Shown: piece by piece, positions 1-11,256 of the stretch
Layout of the letters: every line of letters begins with the position of its first letter
Numbering within the stretch: the first letter of the stretch is position 1
Origin: Globodera rostochiensis
Lineage: Eukaryota; Nematoda; Chromadorea; Rhabditida; Heteroderidae
Direction of reading: 5' to 3'
Assembly (NCBI GenBank): GCA_018350325.1
Contig: JAEVLN010000027.1
Coordinates: forward strand, 620,001-684,000
DNA: 64,000 nucleotides
The notes under the pieces: generated by a model
Databases searched by the model: none
Told to the model about the DNA's origin: nothing
What the model saw: only the letters and a program-made list of their open reading frames with translations
Position numbers and translations under genes: made by a program

Positions 1-364
1 TTTCCAAATCAAGAGTCTTGGAAAATCCTGTCCGAAGAGTCCGGTTCTGTCCGATCTCTAATAAATATTAATTAAAAATCGGAAATTTTCCCCCTTTTTT
101 ACAACCCCTCCCATTTTCGCTGTAATAATCGGACCAAGTCAGCTGAATACAGCGAATATATTCCATTCATTCATTCATTCTTCTTGAGGGGGGGGGGGGG
201 GATTGGTTGGTTGGGGGACGGGGGGGGGAAGGATCTTTCGGGGTGATGGATTAGTTGGGATAAATGAGGGGGCATAATCGATTGTCGAGAAGGGCGCAGC
301 GCTGGAGGGGATATGGCCATTTTTCAGAAAATCAAAAAGCTCAAAAATAATTTTCATAGTTTAG

Positions 365-540
365 CAAGTAATGCCTAAGGGCATCACTTTTGACAAAATT
401 GGCAAAGACGCCGAAAGGCATCAGTTTTTAAATTTGGCAAAACGCTTAAGGCATAAATGTTCATAATTTGGCAAAAAATCCTAAAGGCATCGATTGACAA
501 AAACGTCTAAGGACATCAATTTTCATAATTTATTGGACTA
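365..540. repeat. Imperfect ~45-bp tandem repeat
   Basis: Four degenerate units, each with a 'ggcatcA..TT' block, an AT stretch, 'TTGGCAAA' or 'TTGACAAAA' and 'cgcc/cgtctaa'. The copies have diverged by substitution and small indels. Confidence 0.5.
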
Positions 541-2599
541 CAACAATTGAAAAAGTTTGAAAAATATAAAAAAAAACATTTTAAAAATCTCAAATTTTTT
601 CGTATCAAATTAATTTATTTAAAGTGCATTATCCCTATAAATTTGTTAACAATCAAATTTTTTACCCAAATATAAAACTAATATTTTTAAGCGCTATGAA
701 AAAAGGGAAAAGCCTCATAAAAGAAAATAAACATGTTTTAACTTCATAAATAGGAAAACAAATTTTTTAATTTAATTTTTATAATTCGGGAAAATCCAAA
801 ATTTTTAGTTAAAATAGTAAAATGCAAAAAAAATCCAATCGTCCGCTTTTTGAATTTACAGATTTTTTCTCGTATTTAAGGCTTTTTAAAGTGATTTTTT
901 TTGTACACGACATAATAAAAATTTACATTTTCAACTAATCTCGACAAGCGATGGGAATTGACAGCCCTTGGGGCCGGGGAAAAGCGACTTTTGAGCGATT
1001 AATCCTTCGCCCGCGGGCAAATCCCCTTGGGGGCCAAAAATTTTTGGGGTTGTCTCAGCACGGCAACGGAGCCCGGCGGGAAGATTATTTATGGACCTCC
1101 ATTCATTATACTGGGGGAGGCTGGGCCTGAAACTTTTTTTTTGGCAAACCCGGTTTGGCCAACTCAGGCCCCGTCGGGTTCATAAACGGCGAAAATGGCA
1201 CCCGCAATTTTGGAAAGGCGCCATCGCGAAAGTGCCGCTCCTGAAGTTTGCGTGACTTTTCTTGGTCCTGGAAAAAATCCCAGCGGGGCCAGCCGAGTCC
1301 CGCCAGCTCAGGCCGGGTATCAAACCCAGTTCGGCCAACTCAGACCCGGGCTGGGTCTGGACTCTCGTCTAATGCTTTCCGGTTTAAATAGAAACATTTT
1401 TTCTCACAATCATTGGAATTTCATTTCGATTGCCCGGGGGAGGGGGAGGACTGGACTGAATTTGCCGGTTCCAATGTGCTAAAATGTCAAGAAGGGGCGG
1501 CGATGCAATGTTTTGTCCCCGGAGGGGCTGCTGTCCTGTCTGTCCTGTTTGCTAAAGCCAACCAACCCCAACAAATCCTCGGGATGATGGATTGATGGAG
1601 AGCGCCCACTCGGCCAAACGATGACCCCTTCGGGGCCAACTTTTTGCCTAAGCGCAGGGGGCAAGAAATATTGAACCGATAATCGCCCCCCGCCTTTTGC
1701 GAAACAAAATTTATGAGTACGAAAAGGTGTGGGTGGTTGCTAATGAGAGTTAATGAGGAGAGAAAATTAGTGGACAATTTTATGGATTCTTTAAAATTTT
1801 TTAAAAATTTAAAAAATTCTAAAACAAACACAAAAACCTTCCAGAAATGAAATTTATGGTAAAAAATAAATAAATTGCGCAAAATTATAGGGCTGAATTT
1901 ATTGATAAGAGGCAAAAAAACTTTTTGGTTCAATTTCGATAATAAAAATTTTCTAAAAATGAATAATTCATCAGAACTCGAAATTCGTGGGAAATGTAAA
2001 GGTAAAATGAGGAGAAAATTTAGAGTGCAAATTGTCAATTCTCTTAGAATTTAAATTAAAAAATTTGTGGCTTTAAAAATTGTGGAACATTTTTAATAAT
2101 TTAGGAAAAGTTCAATAATTAAGGGATGAGAAAAAAAAGTGAGTTGGTTGGTACATAAATATGTTTTAAAAATTTCGCAAAATTCTAGAAAATCGTTGGG
2201 CCTTTGGCCCCCACAATATAGGAAATTCGTAGGGTTAACGGTTAGGGGAATAGCTAATCAATAATAAAATTAATGTGTGGTGGAACACATTGCTCTCGTT
2301 CTTGTGGGCAAAAAATTGCAAAAAAAACAACTAAATTGGTGATAACAAAAGAAGAGAATGAATAGATTTGATGACCTACAAATTGATTACAAATATCAAA
2401 AATAAAATAAATGAAATTGTTTTGACAAAATTTTCAAGGCATACGAATACAATTAAAAGAGTCATTTTAATGGTTATGGCATTTTTAGTTTGACATATTC
2501 TGTATTATATATGGAAATATTCCATTTTCCTCTGTTTGTAGTGACCCCCGCGGGGAAATGCGAATGAATCCATTCATCCCATCAAAAAGCACCAAAATT

Positions 2600-2965
2600 T
2601 AAAATTACCGTAATCCATCGCCCCTGAGGGCAAATTTGAATGGACCGGACTGGCCGACCAATGAAAATTTCTAGTGTAAAAGTCGCAATCCACCGACCCG
2701 CGAGGACAAATAGGAAATTTATCCGGATTTGCAAATTTAAAATAACACCGGAGTCGTCAACCCTTGAGGGCATATGTGAAATTTAGTGCAATTTCGGGCA
2801 TAAATACCGTAACACGCCAATCCCCCCCCTCCCCCCCTCGGGGCATGTGTGTGTGAATGGTCCATTTAAAGTGAGCAAAATTTTCAAAAAAAAAATTTGT
2901 GGGTATTTTTCTGTTTGAGAAATACCGTAACCCGCTGACGACCCCCGGGGGGCATATGTGAATGG
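2600..2965. repeat. Five degenerate ~75-95 bp tandem units
   Basis: The core 'taccgtaa.cc.c.gac..cc..gagggca.atgtgaatg' recurs five times (near 2608, 2687, 2744, 2805 and 2925), each followed by a block like 'tccatttaaa'. The units differ in spacer length. The overlapping minus-strand reading frames are a consequence of the repeat. Confidence 0.5.
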
Positions 2966-2990
2966 TCCATTCAAAATGTATAAATTTGGT

Positions 2991-3015
2991 GATGGATGGA
3001 TGGATGGATGGATGT
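2991..3015. repeat. GGAT microsatellite
   Basis: Six or so uninterrupted GATG/GGAT tetranucleotides, ending in a short TG run. Confidence 0.8.
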
Positions 3016-3880
3016 GTGTGGTGTGGCTGCCCCCCCCCAACCCACAATCTTTAAGGGGGGGGGGGCGTGGGTGGAAGGAGCAAAACCAAATTTGATGCGG
3101 GGGGGGGGGGGCGGGGGGTCCTTGAATTGAAGATGATGGTCACTCGAGCCGGATTTGGTGGCGGCACCGACGAGATTAATGCACTGTTCCCACGAGATTG
3201 GACGACGACGATGATGATGATGAAGATGGATGGCATTTTGGGCACGATTTGGGGGCAAAATGTGAATACATTGAAGTGGCAAGATAATCGCGGGCCTTGG
3301 GGGTGGTCGAGAGCGAAAAATATATGGAAAACAAAATTTTGTTGGGTTCATAAAACAGAAAAGTCAACAGAAAAAAATTGAGCCATTCTCGAGTAGATAA
3401 AAGAAAAATGCAAGCATTGGGTGGCAAAATAATGTTGTGCATTGCGCTTCCCGACCCTCCGGGGAAGACCCAAACCATACGGGAATCCGGGGCAAGTGCT
3501 CGGTGCCTATGCTGCTCACTCGGATCTTTTTGGGCTTCAAGGTTCAAGCTTCATGCTTCAAAGGCTTCGAGTAGGGAGCCGAGCTTCGCCCAAGCTAGAT
3601 TATGTGGACAGAGGGGGGCGCAGACACAGGACAAATAATTTGGCTCTACTTCAGTTTATTATGCGTCCAATCAAAGTTTATGCGTCCAATCAAAGTTTAT
3701 GCGTCCAATCAGAATTTGAAAATAAAAATTTTTAAAAATTTTAAAATTAAGGAAAAAATTGTAAAATGGATACACTTCAATACCAAAAGTAAAAATGACC
3801 CCCCCCCCTTTCTCCGCAGACAACTAACTGTAAACAGAAGACAACTGTGCACAGGACCCCAGCAAGGGTAGGGAATTAAG

Positions 3881-4411
3881 GAACGGCACCCAACTCGTTC
3901 CCCGCTAACTCGTTCCACCCCAACTCGTTCCCCACACCCAACTCGTTCCCCTCTATAAAAATGGCTTTAAACCCCTAAAAATTCTTCATAACTCGTGCGT
4001 AGAGCGTATCCGAGCTCCGTGAGTACCGTATGTCGAACCCCTACCCCGAATTCGAACAATTGGTCGAAAAAATTGGGTTTTTCGAAAAAAAATGTTTTTT
4101 TAAAAGTCGTTTAAAAGGTTCAAAATGCATGTTAGAACGAACGGAAGATTGAACGAATATGCTTTTGAGAACGATTTTGTTATAAAAAATCGATTTTGAA
4201 ACAAAAAAATTTTTTTCAAAAAATTGTTCGAATTCGGTTCCGGGGTTCGAAATTGGTCAAAATAGAGGTCAGATTCGAATTCTAGGCCCTCGAATACCCC
4301 TCAAAAAATTTTTTATCGACTTTTGAATTTTTTTTTTTGAGGCGAACGAGTTGGGGATGGGGAACGAGTTGGGGTGGAACGAGTTGGCGGGGAACGAGTC
4401 GTCCTTTTACC
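3881..4411. mobile_element. Nested inverted-repeat insert with AACTCGTTCCCC arms
   Basis: Inside the larger foldback element, arms of repeated AACTCGTTCCCC (left, 3897-3953) and GGGGAACGAGTT (right, 4341-4401) face each other. An identical 8-bp sequence GAATTAAG lies immediately outside both ends (3873-3880 and 4412-4419), as expected for a target-site duplication. No coding sequence is seen in the loop. Confidence 0.5.
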
Positions 4412-4662
4412 GAATTAAGAGGTAGTTAAAAGGTGTGTATGTGAAAAGCTACACCTTTTGACTTCCTAAACCATTCGGTAATGGTACTGAAGTGTCCATA
4501 TTTCTTTAATTTCAAAATTTTAAACCCGTTCGAAAACCGTTTTAAATTCCCAATTTTTAATTTCTATTGACGAATTCGTAATTTTGAATGCCAACTTAGG
4601 TAACTTAGATTTTTTAAATATCTTTATAAAATAAATTTTAAAAGAATTCATGCTTTATTTGT

Positions 4663-4870
4663 GATTGGACGCATAAATGTTGATTGGACGCATAAACTTT
4701 GCTTGGACGCATAAACTTTGATTGGACGCATAAACTTTGATTGGACGCATAAACTTTGATTGGACGCATAAACTTTGATTGGACGCATAAACTTTGATTG
4801 GACGCATAAACTTTGATTGGACGCATAAACTTTGATTGGACGCATAAACTTCGATTGGACGCATAAACTG
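4663..4870. repeat. 19-bp tandem repeat, about 11 copies
   Basis: The unit GATTGGACGCATAAACTTT repeats head to tail with few substitutions. Because 19 is not a multiple of three, the array is open in all three minus-strand frames and gives repetitive peptides that are not genes. Confidence 0.85.
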
Positions 4871-4881
4871 AAGTAGAGCCA

Positions 4882-5839
4882 ATAATTTTTTTCGGGACCC
4901 TTGGCGGGTTGGTTACACGCCGGAGTCTTACGGGGTTGGAATCCCGGCGGAGTGGGGATGAGAGCCTAAAATGCCAGGCCAGGCGTTCGGTGTCGGAACG
5001 GACGACCCTTTGGTGGCGAAGCGCTGGGAGAGAGTTGGGAGGGGGAGGTAATTTTTAAAACGATTAAGACGCGCAAAAATAAAATAAAATTCAATTTTAT
5101 ACTTTAAATAAACCATTTAAACACTCTCAAGAAAAAGAAATGCGCGGGGATAAACATTTTGGCTAGCATGGAGACAAAAAGAACGACGAGACGAGTCATT
5201 AAAAAAGACACCAATAATCATCATTATCAAAGGGTTGGCGGCGCCTCCAATAGCCAATCTTACAGCAATTTGGGGAGGAGGCGAAGACCATGTCAACGAC
5301 CATGAATTGGATCTATGGAGTCAAACATTAATGTTTAATCCGTTTTCCTAATGCAAAAAATCCTGAACAGATTTGAAAAGAAAAAAACCCCCTGCAAATT
5401 AAGCAAAAAGAAATTTTCCCGGTCTGTGAATTCCTACCAACTTGAAAAATAAAATGTGTAATTTTTGGACGGGATCCCGCCCGAATCTGACTCTCTGAAG
5501 AACGCCCAAATAAAAATTCCTAACCGGACTTTTACAACCTCTGCAAACGAATGACAAAACATCCCAGGATATTCTTGGTGCGATTTCGGAAACTTTTGAA
5601 TACTGTAAGATTGGACTGGTCAGCAACATAATACACATACATAAAATATAAATGGATGAAAGATTTTGATTTCTTTTTTTTTGTGTGCGCGTGCCTATGG
5701 ACGGACACGACACGGACACACATAAATAAACACATAAATCGGCAAAAATTGCTCTCCCCCCAAAAACCGCATCATCCAACTACGCGATGGGATGGTTCCT
5801 TGTTTGTTTGTTAATTAACCGCCGCCGCTGCTGCTGCTG
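4882..5839. other. Intergenic; 3' flank of the RNFT-like gene
   Basis: No convincing exon on either strand. AT-rich with isolated GC-rich patches; the segment next to the RNFT-like stop codon should contain its 3' UTR (minus strand). Confidence 0.5.
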
Positions 5840-8800
5840 CTAGAACACGCACGGCAGCATGGAGTCCCCGTTACGGTAGTGGTTGTCCTGTCGGGTGACC
5901 ACCGCGCGACAAATTGGGCAAGTCACCTCGCGGTCCAGCCACGTCCGGATGCATTCGGTGCAGAAAATGTGGGAACACTTCAGCTGAAATGTGACAAACC
6001 AAAAATAATGAATCCCATCATCAACAACATTCCATTGATCAATGCAGCATGATCAATTTGGTACTTTTGCATTCTGTCACGCTTATCCACTCCATGCCTG
6101 CAACTCGCGCTTGCACAAACAAAATTGTACACGACGTGGGAAGTTAGACATGGTTATTGCATGCTTCTTTTTTTGCAAGCGCATGCACGCAACGCGTGCT
6201 GCATGCAGCAATGCGCCGGGGTGGCGTGCGGTGCCAGAATGCAAGAGTTCGTCAGATTTTTATTCCACTGATCAGAGTCGATGGTTGGTGATTGATCATC
6301 GATCATCACCAAACACCCCCACCTTGATGGGCACACGGAAATCGCTGAAACAGATGGTGCACTGCTCGCTCTGGCCGCACTCCGCCTCGCTTGGCAATGT
6401 GCCAATGTGGGCCGAGCGGAAGAAGCGCAGCGTGGACAGCAGCCAGGCCCAGAAGAGCGCAAAACCGAACAACAGCTGTGAATAGAAGATTTTTAAAAAA
6501 ATTGAAACAAAATTAACCAATAATCTGAAAGCAAATCTATCAATCAAAAAGGATTTTTCAAAATTCGGAAACGGAATAAAACAGCGTAATTTCAAGTTTT
6601 GAAATTGAGAGAGTCACGAAATAATCGGGGTTTTTTACAAAAAAAAACTCCTAAAAAAATTGTTTTTTCGCTATTACAAATATTTCAATAAAATCGCAAA
6701 AAAAGTGGTCGGATGTTCATAAGCTGATCAAATTAGTGTCAGCCAGCAGATTATCAACAGATTGGGTTACTGATCAAAGATCTCACACCCAAATTGGGTT
6801 GATTAATAATCCCCCCCTCCCCACCCATTTTTTGCCCCACCTTAATGCCACCATACAGCACAGTCCACCACATGGCACCAAAATAGGCATTCCACGGCAC
6901 AAATGGAAGCGCAAAACGGTAAATTGCACAGCTGTACTCTGTCCACTGAAAAATGCGCCGTTTTGTTGAATTGCCAAGCCACGATGAGGGAAACGAGGCT
7001 ATCTGAACAGAAAAGATTTTTTTGTTCCAAAAATGCCACCGGGCAGAATTATCACAATATTCTAACAAACAAAAAAACAAGCGCTTACGCCAAGCTTGAA
7101 CAACAGCAGCAGATCCATGACCAAAAACTGGGCCAGTATGGTGATGTACAGTGTTGACCAGAAGGTTGGCGGCGGCGGCAGCGATGACGACAGTGCCTGG
7201 AGGGGAGAAGGCTTTGGATAAATAAATGCCCTCGGGTCCTAAAAAGAAAAGAAATACCGCGCGCGCGCGAAAAAGGGCCAAATCGATATACGGCGTGCGC
7301 CCCGACGAGGAAAATAATTCGTGAACCCGCGCTCCCAAATCCCGCATAAATCCTGTTCCCGCATTTCTCTCAAACGGTCGAGCGCGCTCCGCCAAGGGAA
7401 ATCAAAACAAAAAAAGTACCGGCGACTGCGTTGACGACAACAGCAAAGCATCAGCAAAAGTGCCGTTGTTGTTGTTGTCCACGCCCTCCGGCACTGTCAA
7501 CGGTGGTGAGGACGACGAAGACGATGTCATGAGCGGCAGCCAAAATTGCTGATGCTGCTGCAGGAAGACCAAGGACGGCAGTGCCCACTGCGTTTGGCCG
7601 AGCACAGTGCCGATCATAAACTGACGCAGCAGCACCTTGGCCGCGATCAACCATCCGCTCGCCTGGGCACCGCTCATCAATCTGTGGAAGTGAAAAAATT
7701 AATTTCTGGCATTTTTATATGTCTTTACTGAAGCCCGGAACCGGATTAGGTACGATGCAATCCGGATTTGTTGCTAAAACTTGGATTGTTCGGGCACGAT
7801 TTTTGCTCCTGAAAGATCCGATCATTTCAAAATTCCGGAATTGATTTATTTTTTGGATTTTCTTAATCAAAAAAACACATACACAAAAAACAGACAGAAC
7901 GCCAAACGAGTAAAAATTTTGTTTTTTATAATGCCAAAATTTGAATTCAATTAATACATTTTCGCCACTATCCCTCCCCTCCCCAACCTTTTGAAAGAGA
8001 TCATATCGGAGCAGTGTGAGACGGAGAACAGCAGGGCAAGTGTGGCGATCAGTTGGTTGATGAAGAATTGGGCCAATACAACGACAAGGATAAGCACCGC
8101 ACAGAGAATTGAGCCGATTGCATACAGACTTGGAAACTTAAAAAAACCTATTTAAAATTGATGAAAATTATTCAAAAAAAAGAAATTTTGGACAAAAAAA
8201 ATTTTAAATAAATTATTTTTTTGATTTAAAAATAAATAAATTATTTTTTTGATTTAAAAATCGTAAAAAACGCATATCTTTTACAAAAATGATGAAAATT
8301 ATTAGGTAAAAGTAAATTTTTGGACAAAAATCTCTAAAATTAAAATTTGATTTGAAATAGCGCAGAAATAAATATCAGAAAAATACAAAAATATGGAAAA
8401 AAAAAAATTAATTAAAATAAAAAATAAATAAAAGAAAAATGTGTTTTAATCCCCAAAAAAAGCGGACCTCGGCCGATTGTTGGACAATTTGTCGCAAAAT
8501 CAAATGACGCATACGGAACAAGTTGCGCAGATGGCGACGCAAATTGTTGATGTTCGCCGTTTCGTCGCCACTTTCCGCGGTTGAACTTCCGCTTGCTTAA
8601 TCAAAATTTGTTATTGATAGGATCGTTTGCGGAATTTTCACAAAAAACAAATGATTATGTGACAAGAATACAAATTATATTTATGAATTCAGATCAGTTT
8701 TGGGATTCAATGGTCTAACAAAATCCAAAATAAATATTTTTAAAAACATTGCCTTCTGCACAACTTAAACAAAAAAAATTTTCTCACAATCGGACGATGC

Positions 8801-10811
8801 GTTAATGTTGGCCCTATTTTCGTTGTTGCTGTTGGTGGTGTTGATGTTGTTGGACTGTTGCTGTGCTGCTTGAGCGTCGGCGGATGCTTCACTTCGTGTT
8901 TGACGGGGCGTCTAAATACATAATCTACATTAATTAGGGTTATGTTTAAGACCCGCGGGATTTACTTAAAAAATAAATCCCCGGAATTTTTGCATCCAAT
9001 TAACCGGGGGTTTTTGATTATAATTATAAAACCGCCGGGTTTTAAGAAAGGACAACTCTTTAATCTATATAAATTTGTTGTTTATTCCGTTACGGCGATT
9101 TTTAACAAAAAACAAAAAAAAATCGGTCACTCGAGGACGAGAAGCGCGGCGCGTCGTGCGGGGCACTCGGTCCGCCGACTGCGAGGTGCGCATGGCGTTG
9201 CTGTGACGACGGCGCTGTTTTTTGCAAAACAGTTATTAATTAATTTCTTTAAATTGGAGCATCACCCGCTGTTGCGGCGTGCCCGTGCCAACAACATCGT
9301 CCAGTTGCTGCTGCTGTTGTTGTGCCGTAAATCCATTCATCGCCACCACCGAAGCAGTCGCTGCCGCCGATGTCGGCAAACTGCGCACGACGTTACCATT
9401 TGGCTGATGATGTTGCTGACCATCTTCAGCTGTTTTTTGTTGATTAAAATAGGGGCAAAAAAAGTTGCTGACCATTAACAGCACCAACACCGCCATCCGG
9501 CACCATGGGAATGACGCAGGAGACGGACGTGGCACGGCTCACGCCGCCGCCTGAAATGTTTTACAAAAATCAATTTTTGGCTTCAAAAACCACAAAATTA
9601 AAATGAAAAAGCAAATAATGCCCGAATTCATACCATAATGGGCCAAAATTGATTTTTGAATTTTCTACATTATGTTCGAACAGGGCCCGGGGTTCTAAAC
9701 CGGTCAAAACAGAGGTCAGGTTCGGATTCTACGCCCCCAAGAAACATTTTTTTTTTTTGCAAAAAAATGCTTATGAAAACCTGAGCAGCTCGACAACGTG
9801 GCAGGCGATGAGCTGGCACGGGAGCCAGAGTACTGCTGTTGCTGTTGGTAAAAAGAAAGCGGCTGCATTGGCACCGCAGCTGCTGAACCGTTTTGTTGAT
9901 GATGCTTCGTCGGGTGGTGGTCTTCAAACTGCAAAAAAAACACATTTTTTATTAACAAAAACCTTCGAATTCGGGTCCGGGGTTCGAAATTGATCGAAAT
10001 TTAATTTTGATGGGTTGGCAAAATGTAACATTTTTGCTGAGGAGGCAAAGCATTTGTGTTGCGGGGGCAAAACGTACGGACACCAAATTTGGCCGTTATT
10101 TTTCGTCCGTGCGGGCTTTTTCGGGCTTAAAAAGACCGTCCGAAATCGTAAAAAAACCTTTTTCTGGTGGACGCTGCCGCCGCTGTGCTGTTGCTGAACA
10201 ACACTGCCGCCACTGGTGTGAACCGCACCCTCAATTGCTGCTGCAGCAGCAGCATCTGCCGAAGACGATGATGTGGTCGAGGTTAAACTGCTTGAACTCG
10301 TCGCCGCCGTTGTTGTTGTGGTGGTGGTTGTCGCTGTTGTTGAAGATGAACCACCACTACCCGACGACGACGACAACGACTGTTGATGATGTGCCGCAAG
10401 TTCGCCAAACAGTGAACTAATGCCGGACGGCAGTTGAATGGACGGGAAATGGATGTTCAAATCCTCCACCGGTGTCTGTGTGATTTAAATGCAAAAAGGT
10501 TTGGATGTTTCCAGCAAAAACCAAACTCTAAACCGGGAAACAAAGAAATTCAAAAACACCAAACCAGACCCGGGAAATTTTCGTCAATTCAAAAAACCCG
10601 ACTCTGGAAAGGATTTCTCAAAGCATTAATTTCAAAAATGCCTCATTTTAAGCAGTTTTTCAAATCGCTGGATTGGTACAAAAAAAAACCATACACTAAT
10701 CGACACGCTGAACGTGCCGTTCATCCAGGAGGACTGCTGCTGTTGCGGCTGGTTGTGTTGCTGCGGTTGGGAACGGCCCGTCGTCGAATTGTTTGTTGGA
10801 ATTCCGCTCAT
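5840..10811 (-). CDS. RNFT1/RNFT2-like membrane RING E3 ubiquitin ligase
   Basis: Predicted 712 residues in 14 exons: 10811-10695, 10475-10158, 9928-9781, 9550-9473, 9429-9266, 9214-9131, 8911-8788, 8595-8468, 8136-7988, 7681-7420, 7196-7089, 7002-6841, 6475-6323, 5983-5840. All junctions are GT..AG and in phase. An in-frame TAA just upstream supports the ATG at 10811. The first ~350 residues are rich in Gln, Ser, Thr, Asn and His and carry no recognisable domain. Several hydrophobic membrane segments follow (for example around exons 9-12). The C-terminus is a RING: CTICFSDF, then CSHIFCTECIRTWLDRE and CPICR. The order, the E..CAIYR block after the last helices and the RING at the extreme C-terminus match the animal RNFT family, whose members are ER-membrane ubiquitin ligases. 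The low-complexity N-terminus is much longer than usual. Confidence 0.87.
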
Positions 10812-10851
10812 TGTTCCGTTCAAATTGCACGTTTAATAAAATCACTTTAAT

Positions 10852-10860
10852 GCTGAAAAA
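10852..10860 (-). promoter_or_regulatory. Candidate spliced-leader acceptor for the RNFT-like gene
   Basis: The minus strand reads TTTTTCAG, the nematode 3' splice consensus. It lies 41 nt before the start codon and downstream of an in-frame stop, with no upstream exon in sight. That is the usual position of an SL trans-splice site. Together with the tetraspanin ending 445 bp upstream on the same strand, it suggests a possible operon. This is inference from the motif only. Confidence 0.4.
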
Positions 10861-11256
10861 TGAATAATTATTGTAACACAAAAAAAACGAATAATAAATA
10901 GCAAAATTGGTTAAAACAACAAAAAATCATTTTGAAAATTTCCATAAATTTTAATCGAAACAATATGTAAATGTAAAATTGAGTAATGTGCATGAATGAA
11001 ATGACACAAATCCAACGAATTTAAGTGCATCAGAAAACATTTTAATTTGAAAGCCATTGAAATTGAATGGTCCTGAGAATATTTCAAAAAATAAAATAAA
11101 AAATTGCAAGGCAAAATAAAATCGAATCCAATAAAAAAAGGAGATTTTCCATTGATTTTCGTTTGGCCAATCTGTTCAAGAAAATCGACGAAAAAATTGT
11201 GTCCAAAAATTGAGACAATATGGGGAGAGAGGGGGGGGGGGGGGGGGGGGTAAAAA

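Larger units (their letters stand above)
1..3640. other. Gene-free repeat-rich stretch
   Basis: I see no exon chain with splice signals or a recognisable protein here. It holds AT-rich sequence, poly-G/poly-C runs (for example near 190, 3055 and 3100), a GC-rich block near 980-1680 in which a segment containing GGCCAACTCAG occurs twice, imperfect tandem repeats and a GGAT microsatellite. The open frames over the G-rich parts are low-complexity and unconvincing. Confidence 0.6.
3641..4881. mobile_element. Foldback element with 19-bp repeat arms
   Basis: The two ends are inverted copies: TGGCTCTACTTCAGTTTAT at the left and its complement at the right. Each end runs into the same 19-bp tandem unit in opposite orientation, three copies on the left (3661-3710) and about eleven on the right (4663-4870). 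The 6-bp direct repeat ATAATT flanks the element (3635-3640 and 4882-4887). There is no transposase gene. This fits a non-autonomous foldback-type DNA transposon; the superfamily is not clear. Confidence 0.65.

Noticed and set aside
4638..4882. Three overlapping minus-strand frames encoding MRPIKVYASNQSLCVQ repeats
   Set aside because: They are translations of the 19-bp tandem array, open only because the unit lacks stops. A CRISPR array was also considered and dismissed: there are no unique spacers.
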